Source: an uncultured Actinomycetes bacterium
Lineage (GTDB): Bacteria > Actinomycetota > Acidimicrobiia > Acidimicrobiales > RAAP-2
Length of the DNA: 64,000 nucleotides
Reading direction: 5' to 3'
NCBI GenBank assembly: GCA_903924205.1
Contig: CAIYAP010000002.1
Location: forward strand, 310,001 to 374,000
Below, one piece after another: positions 10,242 through 19,721 of this stretch; positions within the stretch are counted from its first letter, which is position 1; every line of letters starts with the position of its first letter. Made by a program: the position numbers and the translations under genes. The notes beneath the pieces were generated by a model. That model did no database searches. It worked only from the letters and a program-made list of their open reading frames with translations, and was not told where the DNA came from.

Positions 10242-10271
10242 CACCATATGGTAAATCATATGGTGATGGCG
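10236..10271. promoter_or_regulatory. 15-bp perfect inverted repeat: operator of the MazF/RHH module
   Basis: CGCCATCACCATATG at 10236-10250 and its exact reverse complement at 10257-10271 are separated by GTAAAT. The repeat covers the antitoxin start codon, so bound antitoxin would block both transcription initiation and early elongation. Confidence 0.8.
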
Positions 10272-10280
10272 AGTCAACTC

Positions 10281-10889
10281 CTAGGGCTGACGACGCTCGC
10301 GCCGCCAGCTGTAGCCGTCGCGTTCATACACCACACGGTCGTGCAGTCGGTCGTCGCGTTGCTGCCAAAACTCGATGACGTGGGGCGTGAGTCGATAGCC
10401 GCCCCAGTTCTCGGGTCGAGGAATCTCATGTCCTTTGTAGCGTTGAGTCACTTCCTCGACGCGCGTCATCAATTCCTCGCGCGACGACAAGACGCGGCTC
10501 TGCCAGCTGGCGTGGGCGCCGATTTGGTGACCGCGGCCACGACTCGCGAAGTAAGCATCGGACTCGTCGGTGGTGGCGCGAGCGACGTGGCCCTCAATAC
10601 GAATCTGACGGCCGAGTGGTTCGCACCACCACAGCAACGCGGCCTGCGGATTCTCCTCGAGATCGTGGCCCTTGTGCGAGTCGTAATTGGTGTACCACCC
10701 GAAGGTTCCGTCACCCACGTGACGAAGTAACACCATGCGCGAACTCACCCGCCCCGCGCGTGACGCGGTGGAGAGAGACACGGCCTGGGGTTCGGGCAGC
10801 AATGGTGAGCCCTCGGCGTACCAGGTCGCAAACTGCACGAAGGGGTCGGGGTGACTGTCGCTCACGTCGAACGGCTCCCAGCGACTCAT
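10281..10889 (-). CDS. pdxH: Pyridoxamine 5'-phosphate oxidase
   Basis: 202 residues from the ATG at 10889, which overlaps the tsaD stop as ATGA; the in-frame start at 11006 would lie deep inside tsaD. Family signatures are DPFVQFATWYAEG, AVSLSTASRAGRVSSRMVLLR (substrate and FMN contacts), FGWYTNYDSHKGHDLEENP, and the C-terminal RPENWGGYRLTPHVIEFWQ and DRVVYER. It oxidises PNP or PMP to pyridoxal phosphate with FMN and oxygen. PLP is needed by the alanine racemase encoded 3 kb upstream in the same run, but this is a general cofactor. Confidence 0.93.
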   Translation of the reverse strand: MSRWEPFDVSDSHPDPFVQFATWYAEGSPLLPEPQAVSLSTASRAGRVSSRMVLLRHVGDGTFGWYTNYDSHKGHDLEENPQAALLWWCEPLGRQIRIEGHVARATTDESDAYFASRGRGHQIGAHASWQSRVLSSREELMTRVEEVTQRYKGHEIPRPENWGGYRLTPHVIEFWQQRDDRLHDRVVYERDGYSWRRERRQP

Positions 10890-11896
10890 GAGGTCAGCTC
10901 CTCGAGCGGCCAGCTCGGCCGCGGCCCGATAGAGAGGGAACTCGGGCCGTCGTGACGCAGGCGGTGCCATCCGGCCGCGGCGATCATCGCGGCGTTGTCG
11001 GTGCACATGGCGCGCGCCGGCAAGTGACAGGTCACGCCCGCGGCGGCGGCCGCCTGGGCCATAGCCGCGCGCAACTGCGAGTTCGCGGCCACGCCTCCAC
11101 CGAGGGCCACTCCGCCATAGGTGGTGGCTGACAGGGCTCGGGTGACCTTACGCATGATTTGTTCGGTGAGGACACGCTGAAAAGATGCCGCGATGTCGGC
11201 GTCGGACAATTCCGGGTGCTTCTGTGCCCCGCGCACCACCGCGGTCTTGAGCCCCGAAAATGACAAGTCGTAGGTGTCGCCCGGCATGGAAATGGGCAGG
11301 GGCAAACTGCGAGGATCGCCCTCAGCGGCGAGGCGGTCGATGACCGGACCACCGGGGTATCCGAGGTCTAACCAGCGCGCGACCTTGTCGAAGGCTTCGC
11401 CCGCGGCGTCATCTATCGTCCCGCCGAGCACGTGAAAGACGCCCGGGGACTCGTGATGCACGAGGAGGCTGTGACCACCCGACACCAGAACCGTGAGCAG
11501 TGGCCAAGCGAGGTCGGGAGCTTCGAGCAGCGGGGCGAAGAGGTGACCTTCGAGGTGATTCACCCCGACGAGGGGCACGTCGAAAGCGGCGGCGTAGGCC
11601 TTGGCGGCCGAGAGGCCCACCAGGAGCGAACCGACGAGGCCCGGGCCCTGGGTCACCGCGATGGCCTCGATGGCCGGCGCGGTGGGGGACAGTCCCGCGT
11701 CGCGTAGCGCTCGCTCGACCACTCCCGGCAACGTGCGCAAGTGCGCTCGACCGGCGAGCTCTGGCACCACTCCCCCAAAGCTCGAGTGTTCCGCCAATGA
11801 CGATTCGATCACTGAGGAAAAAATGGTGAAGTTCTCGTCAACGACCGCAGCGGCGCTGTCGTCGCAGCTCGTTTCAATTCCGAGAATCAGGCCCAC
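10886..11896 (-). CDS. tsaD: tRNA threonylcarbamoyladenosine transferase TsaD
   Basis: 336 residues from the GTG at 11896, which gives the standard start GLILGIETSCDDSAAAV. The longer ATG at 12106 would lie inside rimI. The iron-binding His pair is in NHLEGHLFAPL; the nucleotide-binding core is LVSGGHSLLV and GTIDDAAGEAFDK, with DLSFSGLKTAV and GGGVAANSQLR further on. TsaD transfers the threonylcarbamoyl group from TsaC product to A37 of ANN-decoding tRNAs, working with TsaB and TsaE, both encoded just upstream. It begins 1 bp after the rimI stop. Confidence 0.97.
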   Translation of the reverse strand: MGLILGIETSCDDSAAAVVDENFTIFSSVIESSLAEHSSFGGVVPELAGRAHLRTLPGVVERALRDAGLSPTAPAIEAIAVTQGPGLVGSLLVGLSAAKAYAAAFDVPLVGVNHLEGHLFAPLLEAPDLAWPLLTVLVSGGHSLLVHHESPGVFHVLGGTIDDAAGEAFDKVARWLDLGYPGGPVIDRLAAEGDPRSLPLPISMPGDTYDLSFSGLKTAVVRGAQKHPELSDADIAASFQRVLTEQIMRKVTRALSATTYGGVALGGGVAANSQLRAAMAQAAAAAGVTCHLPARAMCTDNAAMIAAAGWHRLRHDGPSSLSIGPRPSWPLEELTS

Positions 11897-11897
11897 G

Positions 11898-12371
11898 TCA
11901 CAAGCGTAGGTCGTCGCGCGGCGCGACCGGCAGGTCGGCCCACAAGATGAGGGCATCCTCCCCGGTCTTTTCGTAGTAGTTGCGACGCACCCCCACCGGG
12001 GCGAAACCGAACTGTCGATACAGCGCCTGGGCCGCCACGTTAGAGGCGGCCACTTCCAAGGTGGCGCGCTGGGCCCCACGCTGATGTGCCGCGGCCATTC
12101 CTTCACTCAAGAGGGTTCGGCCGATGCCTCGTCGTTCCGTCCCCGGCACGACGCCGATGGTGTTCACGTGCACTTCGTCCACCACGAACATGAGGCCGAG
12201 ATAGCCCACCAGTTTCTTGTACTCCGTGGCCACGGTGTAGCGACGAGTGGCGATATTGGTGATTTCGTCTTTCAGCATGGACTTCGTCCACGGCTCGGGA
12301 AACTGCGCGAGTTCGATGTCATAAATCTCGGACAGATCGCGAATGGTCGCGGGGCGAATCTCGTAGGTCAC
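11898..12371 (-). CDS. rimI: RimI-type GNAT N-acetyltransferase
   Basis: 157 residues, with a GTG start at 12371 that overlaps the tsaB stop (GTGA). The acetyl-CoA binding motif is VVPGTERRGIGRTLL, followed by RATLEVAASNVAAQALYRQFGF, which is typical of ribosomal-protein acetyltransferases. RimI acetylates the N-terminal Ala of S18 and possibly other proteins. It lies between tsaB and tsaD, an arrangement common in Actinobacteria. Confidence 0.93.
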   Translation of the reverse strand: MTYEIRPATIRDLSEIYDIELAQFPEPWTKSMLKDEITNIATRRYTVATEYKKLVGYLGLMFVVDEVHVNTIGVVPGTERRGIGRTLLSEGMAAAHQRGAQRATLEVAASNVAAQALYRQFGFAPVGVRRNYYEKTGEDALILWADLPVAPRDDLRL

Positions 12372-13048
12372 GAGTTCGCCCGGGTGCGCACCGTGAAGTT
12401 CGCCACCGCGTCGGCGTCACGCAGATAGAGGGCCGACACCGGACCGGCCGATCGCGTTTCGCCGAGGCGCAGGGCGGCCGCGAGCGACGGGATGTCGTTC
12501 GGCACCACGGTGAAGTTCGGCACCGCCGACAAGGTGGTGAGTTCGGCGCTCACGCCGTCGCCCGTGATGATGGCGGGGGCGCCACTCGTGCCCCACTCGA
12601 TCAACAGATCGCGAGCCGTCCGCACCTGCGGCGGCGACGTCGACGTCACTCCCTCGTCGCCGAGGGTGAAGACCTCCACGAAGAGTTCGTGGCGACGCGC
12701 GTCAATGATGGCGAGTGCGACGCCGCGATGGCCATCGGCCCAGAGTTGCTGCGCGTGTAGTTCGGTGCTGGTCACGCCGACCAGCTCCGCCCCGACGGCC
12801 TGCGCCAGTGCCTCCGCCGTGGCGAGACCGACACGCATGCCGGTGAACTGTCCGGGCCCTTGGTCCACGACGACGCGATCGAGATCGCGCAGCGTGAGAC
12901 CGTGATCGGCGAGCAGGTCCACGATGCCGGGCATGAGAGCTTCGGTGTGGTGCCGCTCGGTATCGAGAATGCGCAGGGACTGTTGTCCGTCGACAGACAC
13001 ACCCACCGCACAATTCATGGTGACCGTTTCAATCGCGAGGATGTTCAT
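12368..13048 (-). CDS. tsaB: TsaB, t6A biosynthesis scaffold protein
   Basis: 226 residues from the ATG at 13048, which overlaps the tsaE stop by 4 bp; the earlier start at 13060 adds four residues only. [18 protein letters not shown] is the ASKHA-fold opening shared with TsaD, and VVDQGPGQFTGMRVGLATAEALAQA is the TsaB hallmark. TsaB lacks catalysis and holds TsaD in the complex that makes t6A37. C-terminal SAGPVSALYLRDAD is also typical of the family. Confidence 0.95.
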   Translation of the reverse strand: MNILAIETVTMNCAVGVSVDGQQSLRILDTERHHTEALMPGIVDLLADHGLTLRDLDRVVVDQGPGQFTGMRVGLATAEALAQAVGAELVGVTSTELHAQQLWADGHRGVALAIIDARRHELFVEVFTLGDEGVTSTSPPQVRTARDLLIEWGTSGAPAIITGDGVSAELTTLSAVPNFTVVPNDIPSLAAALRLGETRSAGPVSALYLRDADAVANFTVRTRANS

Positions 13049-13515
13049 GCGCTGGCCCATGTCTGCGCGGCGGCGAGTCGCGCGCTGTCTCGAGGTTCGA
13101 TAGTGATCTCACGATCGTCATCGTCACCGCCACGAAGGGTCACCGTCCACGACGGTTCACCAAAGCCGGTGGGGGCGAGATCGCCCCACTCCACCATCGC
13201 CACCGCGCCGCGGTCCACGGCCTCATCGACGCCGAGGTCACTGAGTTCCGCCGCGTGGCCAATGCGATACAGGTCGATGTGCAGTAGTGCGTCAATAGCG
13301 CCGTCGGGTAATTCGTAGACCTGACAGATGGTGAAGGTGGGGCTGGTGACGCGCTGCGTGCAGCCGAGTCCTCGCGCCACTCCTTGCGTGAAGGCCGTCT
13401 TGCCCGCCCCGAGATCGCCGCGCAGAATGACGATGTCCCCCGGTCGCAGCAGGGCCGCGAAGTCGGCTCCGGCGTGGCGGGTGCCCTCCACCTCGTGCGT
13501 CACGCGAGTCGTCAT
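13045..13515 (-). CDS. tsaE: TsaE, ATPase of the t6A complex
   Basis: 156 residues from the ATG at 13515, which overlaps the stop of the upstream glycosylase gene as ATGA; the longer in-frame start lies within that gene. The P-loop is [12 protein letters not shown], followed by [13 protein letters not shown] with the TSPTF signature, HIDLYRIG and VMVEWGD-like [10 protein letters not shown]. TsaE hydrolyses ATP and recycles the TsaB-TsaD complex. Confidence 0.95.
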   Translation of the reverse strand: MTTRVTHEVEGTRHAGADFAALLRPGDIVILRGDLGAGKTAFTQGVARGLGCTQRVTSPTFTICQVYELPDGAIDALLHIDLYRIGHAAELSDLGVDEAVDRGAVAMVEWGDLAPTGFGEPSWTVTLRGGDDDDREITIEPRDSARLAAAQTWASA

Positions 13516-14045
13516 AGGTAGCTCACCGCCGCACGAATATCCGAACGCAGCACCTCCACCATGGCGGGCCCACCACGCAGCGCAGCCGCGGGGTGATAGG
13601 TAGGAATGAGGGTGCGGCCCCGCCACGCACGGGCCACCCCATGCACCTCGCTCATCTGAATCTTCTCGCCGAGTAAGGCCGAGGAACTCGTCGCGCCGAC
13701 CGTCAGTACCAACGGTGCCGTCAGCGTGGCGAACTGTTCTTCCCACCAGGGTTGGCACGCCGTGAGCTGGGCTCGCGTCGGGGTCTTATTCTCCGGCGGA
13801 CGGCACTTAACCACGTTCGTAATGTAAAGAGCGGAGCGCGAGAGTGATAACTCTTCCTCGATGAGACGCAGCAGCAGTTGCCCGGACCGTCCAATGAAGG
13901 GTTCGCCACCCTCGTCTTCGTGGCGACCCGGCGCCTCGCCGACGACCGCCACTCGAGCGTCATGCGGCCCCGATCCAATGACCACCCGTTGACGGGTGGT
14001 CGCGAGAGTGCAGCGGGTGCAGGCCGAGGCCTCAGCGAGAAACAT
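13512..14045 (-). CDS. udg: Uracil-DNA glycosylase, family 4-like with Fe-S cysteines
   Basis: 177 residues. Cysteine pattern: ACTRC near the N-terminus (C10, C13), [10 protein letters not shown], then TACQPWW, the four ligands of the 4Fe-4S cluster in family 4 enzymes. Active-site motif 1 is [21 protein letters not shown] and motif 2 is PTYHPAA. It removes uracil from deaminated cytosine. The placement between alr and tsaE with short gaps and overlaps suggests one transcript with both. Family 4 versus family 5 cannot be decided with full certainty from motifs alone. Confidence 0.9.
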   Translation of the reverse strand: MFLAEASACTRCTLATTRQRVVIGSGPHDARVAVVGEAPGRHEDEGGEPFIGRSGQLLLRLIEEELSLSRSALYITNVVKCRPPENKTPTRAQLTACQPWWEEQFATLTAPLVLTVGATSSSALLGEKIQMSEVHGVARAWRGRTLIPTYHPAAALRGGPAMVEVLRSDIRAAVSYL

Positions 14046-14050
14046 GGGCT

Positions 14051-15178
14051 CTAGTCGACAACGACGCGCGGCACGCGAGCACCAATGCCGCAGAGGATTT
14101 CCCAGCTAATGGTGCCCGCCGCGCGAGCCCACTCATCGGCGGTGATCTGCTCACTACCTTGGTGACCGAGTAGCACGACCTCGTCACCCACCTGCACGTC
14201 GTCATCGCCGCAGTCGACAATGAGTTGGTCCATGGTGACCATGCCCGCGAGGGGGTAACGGCGACCGTTAATCAAGACATCCATGCCCGCGTCAAAGAGC
14301 CGACGGGGATAGCCATCGGCATACCCGAAGGGGACGGTGGCGAGGCGCGCCGACGCCGTCAGCGCGCGCCGGCGGCCATAGCTGGGTCGCTCCCCGGCCT
14401 CGGCGTCACGCACCGCGGTGACCTTCGCCTTGATGGACAAGACGGGCTCGAGGGTCACGTCGTCGTTACCCGGGTGATACCCGTAGAGCGCGAGGCCCAC
14501 GCGCGACAAGGACAAGCGAGCGTCGGGGAGCGCGAGAGCGGCCGCCGAATTCGCCGCGTGAATCACGGGCAACTCGTGGCCCGCGGCCCGGATAGTGGCG
14601 ACGATGCGGTTAAAGAGTTCGAGCTGGTGCTGGGTGAACGCCACGTCCTCCTCGCTGTGGCCATCAGCCACGGGGAAATGCGTGAAGGCCCCTTCCAGGT
14701 TCAGTGAGGGCGACGACGCAATGGCCCGCACCACCTCCGCCACGTGATCGGGCCGGGCACCCATGCGCCCCATACCAGTATCGATTTTGAGGTGCACGGG
14801 GTGAACCACGCCGTGGCGCTGCGCCGCGGCGGCCGCCGCCTCGACTCCCGCCACCGACCCCACCGTCAACGTGACTCGTCCCGCCACCGCGTCATCGAGC
14901 GTGTCGGCCGGAATTTCCGCCAGGAGCAAGATGGGTTCGTCAATGCCGGCGTCGCGTAGTTCCAGGGCTTCGTCCAAAATGGCCACGGCGAAGTAATTGA
15001 CCCCCGCGTCTCGCAGGGCACTCGCCGCGATGACCGCGCCGTGGCCGTAGCCGTTGGCCTTGATCACCGCGCAGAGCTCGCTCGTGCCTAAGACGCGCTG
15101 CACGTGAGCCACGTTTCGAGCCAGGGCTCCACGAGAGATTTCGGCCCAGGCGGGACGGCGCACTCCGACGACGGGCAT
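14051..15178 (-). CDS. alr: Alanine racemase
   Basis: 375 residues. The PLP lysine is in AVIKANGYGHG near the N-terminus. Also visible are LKIDTGMGRMG, GLALYGYHPG, the second catalytic residue region (PFGYADGYPRRL) and MVTMDQLIVD. It converts L-Ala to D-Ala for peptidoglycan. Its start shares one base with the acpS stop, so acpS, alr and the glycosylase are probably co-transcribed. Confidence 0.96.
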   Translation of the reverse strand: MPVVGVRRPAWAEISRGALARNVAHVQRVLGTSELCAVIKANGYGHGAVIAASALRDAGVNYFAVAILDEALELRDAGIDEPILLLAEIPADTLDDAVAGRVTLTVGSVAGVEAAAAAAQRHGVVHPVHLKIDTGMGRMGARPDHVAEVVRAIASSPSLNLEGAFTHFPVADGHSEEDVAFTQHQLELFNRIVATIRAAGHELPVIHAANSAAALALPDARLSLSRVGLALYGYHPGNDDVTLEPVLSIKAKVTAVRDAEAGERPSYGRRRALTASARLATVPFGYADGYPRRLFDAGMDVLINGRRYPLAGMVTMDQLIVDCGDDDVQVGDEVVLLGHQGSEQITADEWARAAGTISWEILCGIGARVPRVVVD

Positions 15179-15540
15179 CAGAATTGCTCCGCGATCACGA
15201 TGGCGGAGGCCATCTGAGCGGTATGGGTGAGCGAGAGATGAAGAGCGGTGCCGTCACCACGGCGACGCGCGGCGTCGCCGTGCAGGACGAGTGAGGGTTG
15301 TCCCGTGGCGGCGCGGCGCACTTCAATATCGCGAAATTTGAGCGACCCCATTCCGAGACCCAGCGCCTTCATTAACGCCTCCTTCGCCGCGAAGCGGGCG
15401 GCGAGACGTTCATGAGCACCCTTCGAGTCGGCGATCTCTTGGTCGGTAAACAGGCGAGTGAGGAGCCTCGGGCGTCGAGCGATAACCCGAGCAAAGCGCG
15501 CCACGTCCACGGCGTCGATACCGACACCTCGCGTGGTCAT
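15178..15540 (-). CDS. acpS: Holo-[acyl-carrier-protein] synthase
   Basis: 120 residues. Mg-binding GVGIDAVDVARFARV with Asp near the N-terminus and the second metal and CoA site RFAAKEALMKALG are both present, and the HLSLTHT motif closes the fold. It attaches 4'-phosphopantetheine from CoA to ACP, supplying fatty-acid synthesis. ATG overlaps the glmS stop (ATGA), so it is coupled to glmS. Confidence 0.95.
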   Translation of the reverse strand: MTTRGVGIDAVDVARFARVIARRPRLLTRLFTDQEIADSKGAHERLAARFAAKEALMKALGLGMGSLKFRDIEVRRAATGQPSLVLHGDAARRRGDGTALHLSLTHTAQMASAIVIAEQF

Positions 15541-17378
15541 TCGACCGTCACCGTCTTTGCCAGGTTGCGCGGACGATCCACGTTCAGTCCGCGGCTCTGA
15601 GCCATCTGATAGGCGAATTGCTGCAGGGCGACGATGTCGACCAGTGGCGTCATGAGGGCCGGCGTGGCCGGCACACGAATGACGTAATCGGCCACCGCGT
15701 CAATGCGCTCATCACCGTCGGCAGCGACGGCCACGACGGTGGCTCCACGAGCCTTCACTTCGGCGATATTCGACAAGATTTTTTCGTGCAGCGCGGGGTC
15801 CGTCGCCAAGGCGACCACGATGACGCCCGGTTCAATCAGGGCGAGGGGGCCGTGCTTCAATTCACCCGCGGGATAACCCTCCGCGTGCACGTAGGAGATT
15901 TCCTTCAGCTTGAGCGCACCCTCGAGGGCCGTCGGGAATCCCACGTGTCGACCGAGGAAGAAAAAGGTGTGGGCGTTCGCGATTTGTGACGCGATCTGCG
16001 TCACCGCCGCCTCGCGACTCACTGCCTCGGCCACCAAGTCCACGGTGGAGGTCAATTGATGAAATAACTCGACGACGCGCTCCGTGCTGAGTACGCCACG
16101 CACCTGCGCCAGACGCAGCGCGAGGACCTCGAGCGCCGCGATTTGGGCCAGCACTGCCTTGGTGGACGCCACGCAGATCTCAAGTCCGGCCCGGGTGTAA
16201 ATCACGGCGTCGGCTTCGCGCGCCATGGAAGAGTCGACGATGTTGGAGACCGCCACCACAATGGCGCCGCGACTCTTGGCTTCACGCAGAGCCGAAATGG
16301 TGTCAATGGTTTCGCCCGACTGCGAGACACCAATCACCAGCGTGGTCTCGTCGACCACGGGATTGCGGTAGCGAAATTCTGAGGCGATATCTACCTCGAC
16401 GCTGATTCGAGCCCAGGCCTCGATGGCATACTTCGCCACCATCGCGGTGTGATAGCTCGACCCACAGCCCACCAGGGTGACCTTGGTGATGGCGCGCAGG
16501 GCGTCATCGGACAATCTCATCTCATCAAAGGTGATGGTGCCGTCTTTGTCCAGGTGGTCCAGCAAGGTGGCGCGCACCGCTTCGGGCTGTTCGTGGATTT
16601 CCTTGGTCATGTAGTCGGGGTATCCCGACTTCTGCGCCGTTTCGAGATCCCAGTCGACGACCAGGGGGGCCAGTGAAATGGGCGTGCCGTCAAGGTCCGT
16701 CGCGGTCACGCCCTCGGCGCGCAGCGTCAGCAGCTGGTCGTCGTCCACGGAAAAGAAGCTGGTGGCCTTATCCATAATGGCGGGAATGTCGGAGGCCAGG
16801 TACGTGGCCCCCTCGGAAATACCCACCACCAGAGGCGAGACACGCCGCGCCGCCACGATGACGCCGGGCTCGGCCGCGTCGACGACGGCGATGGCAAAGG
16901 CGCCGGTGACTTCGTTCAAGGTCTGACGCACGGCCTCGGTGAGGGTCAGTCCCTCACGGCGAAATTCTTCAATACGGTGAACGAGAACTTCGGTGTCGGT
17001 GGCCGAGGTGAATACGTGTCCACGTCCGCGCAGTTCGTCACCGAGTTCGTGGTGATTTTCGATGATGCCATTGTGGATGAGGGCAATGCCCGAGGCGCAG
17101 TCCACGTGGGGGTGGGCGTTGTGCTCCCCCGGGGCTCCGTGGGTGGCCCAACGGGTGTGACCGATGCCAGTGGCGCAATCGTGCGGACCGTCATCACACT
17201 TGGCGATCAGATCGGCAACTGATTCCACGCCGTCGGCGGAACGAGCGCGCCAGAGACTGTCGCCGTGTAGGAGAGCGACGCCGGCCGAGTCGTACCCGCG
17301 ATACTCCAGCCGACGCAATCCGTCGAGGAGCACCGGCAAGGCATCAACGGCACCGACGACACCAATGATGCCGCACAT
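15537..17378 (-). CDS. glmS: Glutamine-fructose-6-phosphate aminotransferase
   Basis: 613 residues, standard length. The N-terminal nucleophile Cys2 is in MCGIIGVVGA, and the amidotransferase domain includes GIGHTRWATHG. Two SIS sugar-isomerase domains follow, with GCGSSYHTAMVAKY and SQSGETIDTISALREAK. The C-terminus NLAKTVTVE is typical. It makes glucosamine-6-phosphate, the first step towards UDP-GlcNAc; GlmM for the next step is encoded 124 bp upstream. Confidence 0.98.
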   Translation of the reverse strand: MCGIIGVVGAVDALPVLLDGLRRLEYRGYDSAGVALLHGDSLWRARSADGVESVADLIAKCDDGPHDCATGIGHTRWATHGAPGEHNAHPHVDCASGIALIHNGIIENHHELGDELRGRGHVFTSATDTEVLVHRIEEFRREGLTLTEAVRQTLNEVTGAFAIAVVDAAEPGVIVAARRVSPLVVGISEGATYLASDIPAIMDKATSFFSVDDDQLLTLRAEGVTATDLDGTPISLAPLVVDWDLETAQKSGYPDYMTKEIHEQPEAVRATLLDHLDKDGTITFDEMRLSDDALRAITKVTLVGCGSSYHTAMVAKYAIEAWARISVEVDIASEFRYRNPVVDETTLVIGVSQSGETIDTISALREAKSRGAIVVAVSNIVDSSMAREADAVIYTRAGLEICVASTKAVLAQIAALEVLALRLAQVRGVLSTERVVELFHQLTSTVDLVAEAVSREAAVTQIASQIANAHTFFFLGRHVGFPTALEGALKLKEISYVHAEGYPAGELKHGPLALIEPGVIVVALATDPALHEKILSNIAEVKARGATVVAVAADGDERIDAVADYVIRVPATPALMTPLVDIVALQQFAYQMAQSRGLNVDRPRNLAKTVTVE

Positions 17379-17502
17379 ATCCCCATTCTACCGAGGGGAG
17401 CCCGACGAAAGCCCCTCCTCGCGCTCTGCCCATTCACAAGGCGTGAACGCCGACGCCAGAGTGACACCGACGTCGCCCGGCACCGTAACGACGAGGTCGC
17501 CC

Positions 17503-18804
17503 TCAGTGGTGCGAGGCAGGAGTATGGAGACGGAGCAATTTCTCGCAGAAGCTCTCCACGAGCTCCGCGTTATCCGCCTCAATCATGACGCGCACCACCG
17601 GCTCAGTGCCCGAGGGGCGAATAATGATGCGCACGTCGTCGACGCCGAGCGAGAAGCGATCTAACTCATCATCCAAAAGGATCCTCGTGGCGTCATCGTC
17701 GTAGAGGTCTTTCGGCAGATTGACGAGACGTTGCGGCACACGGTGCCACGAGCCATCGGCCAAGAGATGAAGTGGTCCACGCCTCGCCACCAAATCGGCC
17801 AGGAGAAGACCGGTCAAGAGGCCGTCGCCGGTCGGTGAGTAGTCCGCGAAAATGAGGTGGCCTGATTGCTCGCCACCCAGCGGCCACCCGCGCTCTTCCA
17901 TCGCGAAGAGCACGTGCCTATCTCCGACGTCAGTTTCGACCACGTCAAGTCCCTGGGCCTCGAGGGCGCGACGTACACCCCAGTTGCTCATGGTGGTGAG
18001 AACGACGCCCGGCAACGCGACGCCGCGCTGCGCGAAGTCGGTAGCAAAAATCGCGAGAAGGTCGTCACCGTCACGCACGATGCCATCCGCGTCCACCGCG
18101 ATGAGTCGATCCGCATCGCCATCGAGCGCAATGCCGAGATCGGCACCGAGTTCGGTCACCGCGGCCACGAGTGACTGCGGGTGTGTCGAGCCGCACTGAT
18201 CATTGATATTGCGACCCGTGGGTTCGTTGTGCAGCACGGTGACGCGAGCGCCAAGAGCGCCAAGCACCGACGGAGCACTGCGGCCGCCCGCGCCGTTGGC
18301 GCAGTCCACCACGATGTGCAGCGACGACAAGGCGTCGGGAGAAAAGAGGGAAATGAGACGCGTCGCGTAGTCCTCCGCGCCACTCTCGTCCACGGGAACA
18401 TCCGCAAAGGGGCCATCGTGGGAGGGAGCCACCTCAAGGGCGTTCGACACGGCGGTTTCGGTGGCCTGATCTAATTTGCCGCCGCCAAAGCCGAGGACCT
18501 TGAGGCCATTGTCTTCCCAGGGATTATGCGAGGCCGACACGATGACACCCACGCCGCCACGTTCTTCGGCGATGACGGCGACTGCGGGCGTCGCGATGAC
18601 GCCGAGATTGATGGCCGTGGCGCCACCATCGCGAAGTCCGGCCATGACGGCACGAGACAGTTCGAGAGAGCTCTCTCGGGTGTCATAACCCACGAAAGCG
18701 ACTGCCGACAACACCTGGGCCACGGCGAACCCGAGCCGGTACGCCAGTTGCGGCGTGATATCGCTACCCGCACGGCCACGGATTCCATCCGTGCCGAAAA
18801 ACAC
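17503..18804 (-). CDS. glmM: Phosphoglucosamine mutase
   Basis: 433 residues starting with a GTG at 18804 that encodes FFGTDGIRGRAG. The phosphoserine loop is VIVSASHNPWEDNGLK, the metal loop is ALDGDADRLIAVD, the sugar-binding loop is GGEQSGHLIF, and the phosphate site is IRPSGTEPVVRVM. It converts GlcN-6-P to GlcN-1-P for peptidoglycan. It follows rpsI by 9 bp, an order (rplM-rpsI-glmM-glmS) common in Actinobacteria. Confidence 0.97.
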   Translation of the reverse strand: MFFGTDGIRGRAGSDITPQLAYRLGFAVAQVLSAVAFVGYDTRESSLELSRAVMAGLRDGGATAINLGVIATPAVAVIAEERGGVGVIVSASHNPWEDNGLKVLGFGGGKLDQATETAVSNALEVAPSHDGPFADVPVDESGAEDYATRLISLFSPDALSSLHIVVDCANGAGGRSAPSVLGALGARVTVLHNEPTGRNINDQCGSTHPQSLVAAVTELGADLGIALDGDADRLIAVDADGIVRDGDDLLAIFATDFAQRGVALPGVVLTTMSNWGVRRALEAQGLDVVETDVGDRHVLFAMEERGWPLGGEQSGHLIFADYSPTGDGLLTGLLLADLVARRGPLHLLADGSWHRVPQRLVNLPKDLYDDDATRILLDDELDRFSLGVDDVRIIIRPSGTEPVVRVMIEADNAELVESFCEKLLRLHTPASHH

Positions 18805-18813
18805 GGGTGAGGC

Positions 18814-19203
18814 CTATCGCTTCGAGTACTGAGGCGCCTTACGGGCCTTCTTGAGACCGTACTTCTTGGTCTCCTTCTTACGCGCGTCACGCGTGAGGAG
18901 GCCCGCCTTCTTCAAGGTGGCACGAAGGTTCTCGTCGAGCTCGATCAGCGAACGGGCAATGCCGAGACGCAGCGCGCCGGCCTGGCCGGCCACACCGCCA
19001 CCGGCAATGGTGGCGTCGATGTCGTAGGTCTCTTCGGTCGCGGTGAGACGCAGCGGCTCGGTGAGCATCTGACGGTGTGCCGCGGAGGTGAAGTAGTTGT
19101 CCAGCGCACGACCGTTGATCGTGATGGTGCCGGTGCCCGGGCGCAAGCGAACGCGCGCGACGGCTTCCTTGCGGCGGCCGGTGGTCTGAGTGGTCGACGT
19201 CAT
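18814..19203 (-). CDS. rpsI: 30S ribosomal protein S9
   Basis: 129 residues. [15 protein letters not shown] opens the conserved core; [19 protein letters not shown] follows; the C-terminus [16 protein letters not shown] is the basic tail that reaches the P-site tRNA. It is 9 bp downstream of rplM, as in most bacteria. Confidence 0.98.
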   Translation of the reverse strand: MTSTTQTTGRRKEAVARVRLRPGTGTITINGRALDNYFTSAAHRQMLTEPLRLTATEETYDIDATIAGGGVAGQAGALRLGIARSLIELDENLRATLKKAGLLTRDARKKETKKYGLKKARKAPQYSKR

Positions 19204-19212
19204 CGTGTCTCC

Positions 19213-19659
19213 TTAACCGCGGCGAATGGCCGAAGTGTCGAACTGCTGAGGTTGCTGGGCCGCGTGCGGGTGCGTGGGGCCGGTGTAAATGAAGAGCTTG
19301 CCAAACTGCGCACGGCCGAGACGGGTGTGAGGGATCATGCCCTTGACCGCATTCGAGACCAGCGTGATGGGGTTCTTCGCGAGGAGGTCGGCCCAGCTGG
19401 TCGAGCGAATTCCGCCCGGGTAGCCGGAGTGACGGTAGTAGCGCTTCTGCTCCGCCTTGTTGCTGGTCAGCACGACCTTGTCGGCGTTCACGATGATGAC
19501 GAAGTCACCGGTGTCGATGTGCGGCGTGAAGATCGGCTTGTGCTTGCCACGCAGCAAACGGGCGGCTTCGGTCGCGACGCGGCCGAGCACGAGACCCTCA
19601 GCGTCAATCACGTGCCAAGTATGCGTAATCTCCGACAACTTCGGTGAGTAGGTGCGCAT
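19213..19659 (-). CDS. rplM: 50S ribosomal protein L13
   Basis: 148 residues. [49 protein letters not shown] and [25 protein letters not shown] are diagnostic. It is an early-assembly 23S-binding protein, paired with rpsI. A 62-bp gap separates it from truA. Confidence 0.98.
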   Translation of the reverse strand: MRTYSPKLSEITHTWHVIDAEGLVLGRVATEAARLLRGKHKPIFTPHIDTGDFVIIVNADKVVLTSNKAEQKRYYRHSGYPGGIRSTSWADLLAKNPITLVSNAVKGMIPHTRLGRAQFGKLFIYTGPTHPHAAQQPQQFDTSAIRRG

Positions 19660-19721
19660 CGCTGTTCCTCAATCTCAAATTTCGAATCAGGGTCACGGTT
19701 CCCCGCGACGGACTGTTTATC

